This document shows, piece by piece, positions 1 to 5,696 of a stretch of DNA of 5,696 nucleotides. Numbering within the stretch: the stretch's first letter is position 1; each line of letters opens with the position of its first letter. The position numbers were made by a program, and so were the translations under genes. The stretch spans positions 8,181 to 13,876 of the forward strand of contig MHFC01000075.1 of assembly GCA_001804025.1 (NCBI GenBank), written 5' to 3'. Under the pieces are notes generated by a model, which saw only the letters and a list, made by a program, of their open reading frames with translations, did no database searches and was not told the origin of the DNA. Source of the DNA: Omnitrophica bacterium GWA2_52_8. GTDB lineage: Bacteria > Omnitrophota > Omnitrophia > Omnitrophales > Aquincolibacteriaceae.

Positions 1-575
1 TGCAAAAGCTCCACAACCGGCTGCAGTCGACCATGATTTATGTGACGCACGATCAAGTGGAGGCGCTGACCCTTGGAGACCGTATTGTCGTCATGAAAGG
101 CGGGCGTATTCAGCAGGTTTCCGACCCCGTAAATTTGTATGAAAACCCTTCGAACCAGTTTGTGGCCGGTTTTATCGGATCGCCTCCGATGAATTTTTTA
201 CAAGGCGCGATCAGCTCCCAAAGCGGCGACTATTTTTTTCAGGACAAAAATATCCGGCTTCGCCTTCTGCCGCAGCATTATGCGAAAATTTCTTCCTACC
301 GCGACCGGAATGTGGTCTTTGGGATCCGTCCCGAAGACGTCTACGACAAAATTTTCGCCCAGGATGCCCGGCCGGAATTCACCATCACGGCCACGGTGGA
401 CGTTGTGGAGCCGATGGGATCCGAAATTTATCTTTACCTAAACGCCGGGAACAATAACTTTGTTGCGCGAGTTTCCAATCAGGATACCGCCCATGTGAAC
501 CAGGACCTGCAGCTGGTCTTTGACATGAGCAAAGCACATTTTTTCGATACGGAGACTCAGGAAGCCATTTTTTAG
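1..575 (+). CDS. ABC transporter ATP-binding protein, MalK/UgpC type (5'-truncated)
   Basis: This is the C-terminal part of a cytoplasmic ATPase subunit that powers a carbohydrate or glycerol-3-phosphate type importer. The reading frame is open from base 3 (first whole codon) to TAG at 573-575, giving 190 visible residues. MalK/UgpC proteins usually have about 360-370, so roughly half, including Walker A, the signature motif and Walker B, lies left of the window. The ATG at base 33 is internal, since the frame continues upstream with family-like sequence (QKLHNRLQST). Visible landmarks are the H-loop T-H-D-Q (switch histidine at 48-50), the stretch DRIVVMKGGRIQQV, the hinge motif FVAGFIGSPPMNF, and a C-terminal MalK-type OB/TOBE regulatory domain with FGIRPED (318-338) and VEPMGSEIYLYL. 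The last residues (FFDTETQEAIF) match the usual family end, so the 3' end looks natural. No permease or binding-protein gene is in view, so the substrate cannot be named. The next gene starts 4 nt after the stop. Confidence 0.95.
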   Translation, partial: QKLHNRLQSTMIYVTHDQVEALTLGDRIVVMKGGRIQQVSDPVNLYENPSNQFVAGFIGSPPMNFLQGAISSQSGDYFFQDKNIRLRLLPQHYAKISSYRDRNVVFGIRPEDVYDKIFAQDARPEFTITATVDVVEPMGSEIYLYLNAGNNNFVARVSNQDTAHVNQDLQLVFDMSKAHFFDTETQEAIF

Positions 576-579
576 CGTT

Positions 580-2034
580 ATGGGATCGCGGGCCGAACGG
601 CAAACGAGTCTGATTCTCGCAGTAGTCGCTTCGGTTGTTTTAACCTGTCTGATTGTCAATTTTCTTTCACTGCTTCGCAAAACCATATCCCCTGAAATTT
701 ATCTGATCCGCTGCGCCGTTGCGTGCGCGGCTTTTACGCTGCCTATTTGCGGAGGCTGGATGGCCTTCCGGCTGGGCGGCGGCATCGTGTTTGCGGTTTT
801 TGCTACGGTGGTTGTGATTTTTGTCCAAACCATTGCGTCGGCCGCGCTTTTTTTATGGTTCCCCGTTGTTTACAGTTTGACCTGTTTTCTGCTCTATCAG
901 GTGGATAGTTACTATGAAAATCAGACATCCGCTGTCGCGGTCGACCGCGAAAAAATGCAGAACAAGATCAATGATCTGAGCGTTTCATACAAATCTAAAG
1001 GGCAAGCGATCAGCACGCAGTTTGAAAAGTACTCACAATACTATAACTTCCGGCGTCTGGCCGAAAAACTGGCCACGACGATCTCGGTGGCCGAGTTATC
1101 GCAAATGATTGTCGACAGCTGTCTGGATTTCGTCCCGCTCGGAGACTTTGCCCGGGTGGCGCTGGCCCAAGAGCAACAGGACCAATTGGCTATCCAGGCT
1201 GTACGACGGTCAATCCGCGCGGCGCGTACCGTCCAGCAGCATTTGGACCAAGCCGGAGACTTGTTTGACTTTTGGGTGATCAAAAACCGGCGGCGGCTCA
1301 TTGTCGGCGACACCCAACAGGATTTTCGCTTTGATGCGTTTGAGACAGCCAATGTCAAAGAGGTGCGCAGTATCATTTCGACGCCGATTACGCATGAGGG
1401 GCGAGTGATCGGCACGCTGCGTGTCGGATCTTCGAAGACCAAGGTTTTCTCCAACGATGATTTGCGGCTTCTCGACACCATCAGCGTCCTCGCATCCTCA
1501 GCGCTTTCAAATGCCATGTTGTACGAACAAACAGAAAACCTGGCGATCCGGGACTCGCTGACGGGCGTGTTTGTCCGGCGTTATTTTTTCGAACGTCTCA
1601 AGGACGAGCACCGGCGGACTTTGATCACGAAGCGACCGCTTTCGGTCCTCATGTGCGACCTCGACCACTTTAAAGAATGTAACGACCGTTACGGTCACGG
1701 TGCCGGGGACCTTATGCTGATCCGCTTTGCCGAAATATTGCGCGAGAATTTCCAGGGCGGTATCGTCGGTCGGTACGGCGGCGAAGAGTTTTCCGTGCTG
1801 ATTCCCGAGGCGACTAAAGAAGAGGCCGTGCGCCGCGCTCAAGTGATATGCAAGCGTATCCGGGAAGACTCATTCGAGATCAGACGCGAAAGGATTTCGA
1901 TGACGGTATCCATCGGTGTTTCCAGTATCCCCGAAGACACGTTGGACCACGAACAACTGATTGCGCTGGCCGATAAAGCGCTCTACCAGGCTAAAAGAGA
2001 AGGAAGAAACCGCGTATGTTCGCACACGGCTTAA
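580..2034 (+). CDS. Membrane-bound GAF-GGDEF diguanylate cyclase (first of tandem pair)
   Basis: Predicted inner-membrane enzyme of 484 residues that condenses two GTP into cyclic di-GMP. Order of parts: a short N-terminus with R4 and R7; about four hydrophobic segments (near 10-31, 41-62, 66-83, 85-106); a polar, probably coiled-coil linker (about 112-150); a GAF sensory domain (about 155-315, with the typical end STPITHEGRVIGTLRVGS); and a GGDEF domain (about 320-480). Catalytic features are complete: DSLTG at 325-329, metal-binding D360 in DLDHFK, guanine-binding N368 and D377 in GHGAGD, and GGEEF at 400-404. The inhibitory I-site expected five residues before GGEEF is F-Q-G-G (391-394) instead of RxxD, so feedback inhibition through this site is unlikely. 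No strong Shine-Dalgarno precedes ATG 580; the nearest purine run, AGGAAG at 559-564, is 15 nt away. Translation may therefore depend on coupling to the ATPase gene, which ends 4 nt earlier. The GAF ligand is unknown. Confidence 0.93.
   Translation: MGSRAERQTSLILAVVASVVLTCLIVNFLSLLRKTISPEIYLIRCAVACAAFTLPICGGWMAFRLGGGIVFAVFATVVVIFVQTIASAALFLWFPVVYSLTCFLLYQVDSYYENQTSAVAVDREKMQNKINDLSVSYKSKGQAISTQFEKYSQYYNFRRLAEKLATTISVAELSQMIVDSCLDFVPLGDFARVALAQEQQDQLAIQAVRRSIRAARTVQQHLDQAGDLFDFWVIKNRRRLIVGDTQQDFRFDAFETANVKEVRSIISTPITHEGRVIGTLRVGSSKTKVFSNDDLRLLDTISVLASSALSNAMLYEQTENLAIRDSLTGVFVRRYFFERLKDEHRRTLITKRPLSVLMCDLDHFKECNDRYGHGAGDLMLIRFAEILRENFQGGIVGRYGGEEFSVLIPEATKEEAVRRAQVICKRIREDSFEIRRERISMTVSIGVSSIPEDTLDHEQLIALADKALYQAKREGRNRVCSHTA
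2000..2006 (+). promoter_or_regulatory. Ribosome binding site of the second diguanylate cyclase
   Basis: The purine-rich run AAGGAAG lies 9 nt before ATG 2016, inside the last codons of the preceding cyclase gene. It is the best Shine-Dalgarno-like site at any of the three junctions here. It supports ATG 2016 as the start, which creates a 19-nt overlap with the upstream gene. Because it is embedded in coding sequence (lysine, glutamate, glycine and arginine codons near the conserved GGDEF C-terminus), the purine richness could be partly coincidental. Confidence 0.6.
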
Positions 2035-3383
2035 TCCTGATTGCTTATGTTGTTTTGGCCGCCTTGAGTCTGGTTCAAAGCCACACACTGCCTTACCGGT
2101 ATTATATTTTCGCCTCGACATTGCCTTTTCCCATATATTATTTTTGGCAGGGCAAAAACCGAGTCCTGGGAGCCGTTTCGGCGCTGCTGCTGTTTTTTGT
2201 GTCTGCGGACGCGCTGATGACTCACGGCTCACGGGAATTGTGGATCTTTTTCTGCGGATTCATCACGCTGGGCGGATTTTTTGTCTGGTACCAGCGGCGA
2301 TGGGAAAGCGGTTTGCGGGACGAGGAACATTTTTATAACAAAGCAAAAAATGAACTTCAGCAGATGGAGGAAAAGTTTACGGCAAGAATGGAAAGTCTGC
2401 GCCACCTTGAAAACCAGGTGGCCGGTCTTCTTGATTTGTTTGAAAGTGCCAAGGATTTCAGCGAGTGCTTGAATTTTGATAAGCTTGTCGAAATTCTTCA
2501 GAAAAAAGTCCAGCCTCAAATTCCTTTTGATTCGTTGAAATTGATCGTGTTTGACCGCAGCGATGAAGGCAAGTCCCATCTCGAAAAACACCTGATCACC
2601 GGGCAAAAAGTTATTTCCGGCGAGGTCGATCTGCTTGAGGATGAAATGAAAGAGATTGAGAATGCCCGCACAAACAAAAAGCTTGTTGAGGAGGGGGGGC
2701 GCTGGACGTTTCCGCTTTTTGCCGATGAGCGTCTGGTTGCCTGTGTCATCGTTTCGGGTGCGGCGGCCAACGATCTTGCGAAGTTTGAAGTTTTGAGCGC
2801 ATTTTTGGCTTTGCAGGTCAAAAAGATTCAGCTTTATTTAATGGTCCGCGAGTTGTCCATCCGCGACAGCCTGACGGGTCTCTTCATCCGGCGGCATTTT
2901 ATGGAGCGGTTCGAAGAAGAAATGATGAGGAGCCGGAAATTCCGGTTACCCTTGTCGTTATTAATGTTAGACATTGACCATTTCAAAAGATATAATGACG
3001 ACCACGGTCATCTTGCGGGCGACGCGACATTGAAGCAAGTGGCATCACTTCTGCGGCAAAATCTAAGAAAAGTTGATATTCTGGCCCGGTACGGCGGCGA
3101 AGAGTTCATTATTGTGATTCCGGAAGCTCAAAGAAAAGGTGCGCTTGAAGTTGCCGAACGTATCCGGTCCAATATTGCGCGGCATGATTTTAAGACATAT
3201 CACCATAGCAATAAGGTGACGGTCAGTATCGGGATCGCGCTTTATCCTGACGATATCAAGCCAGAGGAACAAGATTTCGATATCGCCGGTGTCGCAAAAA
3301 AACTCATCAACAGCGCCGATCAGGCGCTTTACTTAGCGAAAGAAGAAGGCCGTAACCGGGTCGTCTTATTTCAAGACTTGTAG
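2016..3383 (+). CDS. Membrane-bound GGDEF diguanylate cyclase with I-site (second of tandem pair)
   Basis: Predicted inner-membrane cyclic di-GMP synthase of 455 residues with the same plan as its upstream neighbour: four hydrophobic segments (near 4-21, 28-45, 48-67, 74-92), a charged, probably coiled-coil linker (about 98-135), a divergent GAF-like region (about 137-280) and a GGDEF domain (about 280-450). Catalytic residues are intact: DSLTG at 284-288, D319 in DIDHFK, N327, D336 in GHLAGD, and GGEEF at 360-364. Unlike the first cyclase it carries a canonical inhibitory I-site, R351-K-V-D354 (3066-3077), exactly five residues before GGEEF, so product inhibition by c-di-GMP is expected. The GAF-like region is recognised mainly by position and by its end (FPLFADERLVACVIVSG), so its ligand-binding ability is doubtful. 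ATG 2016 is favoured because it has a ribosome binding site and places the first membrane segment at the N-terminus. The gene overlaps the upstream stop by 19 nt in another frame. TAG at 3381-3383 abuts the lptD start. Confidence 0.93.
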   Translation: MFAHGLILIAYVVLAALSLVQSHTLPYRYYIFASTLPFPIYYFWQGKNRVLGAVSALLLFFVSADALMTHGSRELWIFFCGFITLGGFFVWYQRRWESGLRDEEHFYNKAKNELQQMEEKFTARMESLRHLENQVAGLLDLFESAKDFSECLNFDKLVEILQKKVQPQIPFDSLKLIVFDRSDEGKSHLEKHLITGQKVISGEVDLLEDEMKEIENARTNKKLVEEGGRWTFPLFADERLVACVIVSGAAANDLAKFEVLSAFLALQVKKIQLYLMVRELSIRDSLTGLFIRRHFMERFEEEMMRSRKFRLPLSLLMLDIDHFKRYNDDHGHLAGDATLKQVASLLRQNLRKVDILARYGGEEFIIVIPEAQRKGALEVAERIRSNIARHDFKTYHHSNKVTVSIGIALYPDDIKPEEQDFDIAGVAKKLINSADQALYLAKEEGRNRVVLFQDL

Positions 3384-5696
3384 ATGAAAAAAGCCATCCA
3401 TTCCGTCACAATCCTTCTCGTGTCCGGCTTTCTCGCAATGCTGCCTGTCCTGTCGCTTCCCGCAATTGCCGAAGAAGCTCCGAGAGAAGCTTCAAAAACT
3501 CGGGCTTTGCCGGTGCTTCCCAAGTATGATGCGGACAAAGCTCAAGTCGAAACCATCGCCGACAATCTCGAATATAAGCGGAACGAAAACAAAGTGATCG
3601 GAAGAGGAAATGTCGTGGTCCGCCATTTGGACACCGAATTGACGGCCGATTATGCCGAAGTGGATACGCAGTCCAAGAAAGCGTATGCCAAGGGCCATGT
3701 CGTAATTTTTGAAAAAGGGGCGGAAAAAACCAAGGCAGATGAAATTTACTATGATTTCGGACAAGATACGGGGTCCCTGCCGGCTGCGCGCTATGCCCAG
3801 TCCCCATGGTATGGCAAGGGCGAAGATATCCGCCAAATCAATAAAGATACAAAAGTGCTGTGCAACGGCACCGTGACCTCATGCAATATGGAGGTTCCTT
3901 ACTATCATGTGCTGGCCAAGGAGGTCACCATTTATGAGGGTGAAAAAATGGTGGCCTGGAATGTCACCATTTATCTACATGGCATCCCCGTGTTCTGGCT
4001 GCCGTTTCTGATTATTCCTTTAAATATGCAGGACATTCCGTTCAGCCTCAGTGCGGGGCACAATAGCCGGCACGGGTATTATATTTATGCCGCCAAGGGA
4101 TTCACCGTTTCTAAAGAAATCGGAGGAAAAGCCCGCTTTGACTGGAGATCGAAAAGGGGAGTCGGCGGCGGTCTCGACTTCGGGTACAACTTCAAACCGA
4201 ACACGACAGGGCTGATCAAGACTTATTGGACCGAGGACCATGAAGCGCCGGTCTTGAACGCGGAAAACCCGTTTCAGACGACGGAAGACCGCGATCGCGG
4301 CCGTCTGACATGGCTGCACCGCACGGACTTTAGCCCGCATTCCAATTTACTGCTCCGTTATAACCGCATTGCCGATGAGTTTTTCCTGCAGGATTTTTTT
4401 GAAGATGAATTCAGAAGCGAAATCGAGCCGCAGTCGTTTATAACCTGGATGCACAACTCGGACCGGTACGGATTGTTGACCCATTTTGAGAGGCATATGA
4501 ACCGGTATGAAGCTCTCGTGGAACGAATGCCGGAGATCCGCGCCGACTGGAAGCGGCAGGCTTTTTTGCCGGAAGCCTTGCCCGGCGTTTATTACGAATC
4601 ACAAGCCAGCTATAGTCAGTTAAGCAAACGGTTCGGCCGCAGCGCCACGGAGCCGCAGGACGCAACGCGCGCGGATTCCTACCATCAATGGAGCAGGCCG
4701 GTGAGGTGGGGGGATGTGAAGTTTTTACCCCAGATCGATTTGGACGGCACCTATTTCAGCCGCGCCCTAGATGATCAAAACGATAAATTCCGGGCGGCTG
4801 CGGGATGGCGTACGGATTTGCGGACGCACTATTATAAAACTTATTCGACCACGTTTAACCGTTTCGGGATCGAGGTCAACAAGCTGCGCCACATTGTCGA
4901 GCCCAGTTTGACTTATGCGGGGAAATGGTCCACCGTCAGCGATGAAACGCTGATTGAATTTGATCACATCGACCGTATCGACGATTCGAATATCGTAACG
5001 CTTGGACTGCAAAACCGGTTGCAGACAAAGCGGGTCGTAAACGGGGAAATGCGGCGCGTTGATTTTGTGAGCCTGAATACCTACCTCAGTTACGAGACGC
5101 ATACGGACGGCATGACTCAAACCGGAATATTTGCGCCGCAAAGCGAGCCCTCGCAAACGTTCAGCAATCTTACGACGTTAAGCCAGGAAGTCATTTTGCG
5201 GCCGTACAGCTGGCTGCGTTATGAACTGCGGACGGACTATGACATGCGGCGGGATCAAATCAGGGTTTCTAACCAGGATCTGATTTTTACAACCGATCGG
5301 TACAAGGTTCTTTTTGGCCATCGATTTACGCACAGCCTCGCGGAGGGCGGACAGGGCGGCAATCAGTTTGTCTTTGACGGACGCTGGACCATTAATAAGC
5401 TCTGGGACGCCGGCGGGTATATCCGCTGGGACGGAAGTTCGGGAGGCCGGGGACTGGAGGAATGGCAGCTGTCGGCGAAAAGATCCATGGCCTGCGGCTG
5501 GGTGCTGGACTTCGGATATAATGTCCGCGACTCCTCGGTGCGCAGCCAGAACAAAACGCTATATTTCAATCTCTATCTGACCCCGCTGCCGTTTCTTGCG
5601 ATCCGCAACGGAGGCAACCGGGCCTCCTTTGCGGCGCCGCTTATCGGAGAAACTGTTGCGGGTTCAGGCGACAGAAGCGGAGGTGCAAATTTTTCA
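3384..5696 (+). CDS. lptD: LPS-assembly outer membrane protein LptD (OstA/Imp), 3'-truncated
   Basis: Outer-membrane translocon that receives LPS from the periplasmic Lpt bridge and inserts it into the outer leaflet, in known systems with the lipoprotein LptE. The frame is open from ATG 3384 to the window edge (771 codons, no stop). Residues 1-29 form a signal peptide: KK, a hydrophobic core and a likely cleavage after LPAIA. Residues about 53-160 are the LptA-like OstA N-domain (ADNLEYKRNENKVIGRGNV, then LTADYAEVDTQSKKAYAKGHV). Next comes the family-typical segment with C160 and C167 (T-S-C), KEVTIYEGEKMVAWNVTIY and IPVFWLPFLIIPL (to about 213). The rest is a beta-barrel with alternating, aromatic-rich strands. 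Near the end SMACGWVLDFGY (C704) and LYFNLYLTPLP resemble the last barrel strands of LptD. E. coli LptD has 784 residues, so little is probably missing, and the final ~30 visible residues are a Gly/Ser-rich tail. The start directly follows the cyclase stop and has no clear Shine-Dalgarno, suggesting translational coupling. Confidence 0.93.
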   Translation, partial: MKKAIHSVTILLVSGFLAMLPVLSLPAIAEEAPREASKTRALPVLPKYDADKAQVETIADNLEYKRNENKVIGRGNVVVRHLDTELTADYAEVDTQSKKAYAKGHVVIFEKGAEKTKADEIYYDFGQDTGSLPAARYAQSPWYGKGEDIRQINKDTKVLCNGTVTSCNMEVPYYHVLAKEVTIYEGEKMVAWNVTIYLHGIPVFWLPFLIIPLNMQDIPFSLSAGHNSRHGYYIYAAKGFTVSKEIGGKARFDWRSKRGVGGGLDFGYNFKPNTTGLIKTYWTEDHEAPVLNAENPFQTTEDRDRGRLTWLHRTDFSPHSNLLLRYNRIADEFFLQDFFEDEFRSEIEPQSFITWMHNSDRYGLLTHFERHMNRYEALVERMPEIRADWKRQAFLPEALPGVYYESQASYSQLSKRFGRSATEPQDATRADSYHQWSRPVRWGDVKFLPQIDLDGTYFSRALDDQNDKFRAAAGWRTDLRTHYYKTYSTTFNRFGIEVNKLRHIVEPSLTYAGKWSTVSDETLIEFDHIDRIDDSNIVTLGLQNRLQTKRVVNGEMRRVDFVSLNTYLSYETHTDGMTQTGIFAPQSEPSQTFSNLTTLSQEVILRPYSWLRYELRTDYDMRRDQIRVSNQDLIFTTDRYKVLFGHRFTHSLAEGGQGGNQFVFDGRWTINKLWDAGGYIRWDGSSGGRGLEEWQLSAKRSMACGWVLDFGYNVRDSSVRSQNKTLYFNLYLTPLPFLAIRNGGNRASFAAPLIGETVAGSGDRSGGANFS

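Noticed and set aside
33..35. ATG as the start of the ABC ATPase
   Set aside because: The frame is open upstream to the window edge with family-typical residues, and the ATG lies in the conserved strand just before the H-loop, so it is internal.
1041..1517. Long minus-strand open frame (158 codons) opposite the first cyclase
   Set aside because: It lies entirely within the GAF-coding part of a well-supported plus-strand gene, and its translation is Arg/Ser-rich with no recognisable domain; a shadow frame.
2693..2699. Run of seven G residues inside the second cyclase
   Set aside because: It could be a slippage or sequencing-error site, but the frame reads through cleanly into a complete GGDEF domain, and seven is short for a phase-variable tract.
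1771..3106. Exact 20-bp direct repeat (1771-1790 and 3087-3106)
   Set aside because: Both copies encode the RYGGEEF active-site motif of the two cyclases. Shared ancestry and strong protein conservation explain the identity, so it is not an independent repeat element.
3363..3377. Small inverted repeat (GTCTT / AAGAC, 5-nt loop) just before the lptD start
   Set aside because: A 5-bp stem with no following T-run is too weak for a terminator and sits inside coding sequence; likely chance.
4767..5156. Minus-strand open frame (129 codons) opposite lptD
   Set aside because: It lies inside the LptD barrel coding region, with no ribosome site or family resemblance; a shadow frame. The same holds for minus-strand frames at 3406-3836 and 4020-4340.

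Overview
The window is a densely packed, single-strand (+) gene string from a diderm (Gram-negative type) bacterium. The clearest indicator is the last gene, an LptD/OstA-family outer-membrane protein that inserts lipopolysaccharide, which implies an LPS-bearing outer membrane. Base composition is roughly balanced. The gene content does not fix a phylum. A deep-branching diderm such as Omnitrophota/PVC-related or deltaproteobacterial lineages would fit, but this is an impression and was not tested.

Layout: (1) bases 1-575 hold the C-terminal half of a MalK/UgpC-type sugar ABC-transporter ATPase, cut by the left edge. (2) 580-2034 and 2016-3383 hold two tandem paralogous diguanylate cyclases. 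Both have four predicted membrane segments, then a linker that looks like a coiled coil, a GAF or GAF-like domain, and a C-terminal GGDEF domain with an intact GGEEF active site. (3) 3384-5696 holds lptD, with its signal peptide, LptA-like N-domain and almost all of the beta-barrel; the gene runs off the right edge. Junctions are a 4-nt gap, a 19-nt overlap and a 0-nt gap. There is no room for internal promoters or terminators between genes, so the four are probably one transcription unit whose promoter lies left of the window.

How they may work together: the ATPase would energise carbohydrate or glycerol-phosphate uptake. The two membrane cyclases would make c-di-GMP in response to unknown signals. 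LptD performs the last step of LPS export. The arrangement suggests coordination of c-di-GMP signalling with envelope assembly, but co-location is the only evidence. The cyclases differ in one useful way: the second has the RxxD allosteric inhibition site (R-K-V-D) and the first does not. The LptD cysteine pattern also departs from the E. coli model. I saw no RNA gene, mobile element, CRISPR array, attachment site or non-coding stretch longer than 4 nt.
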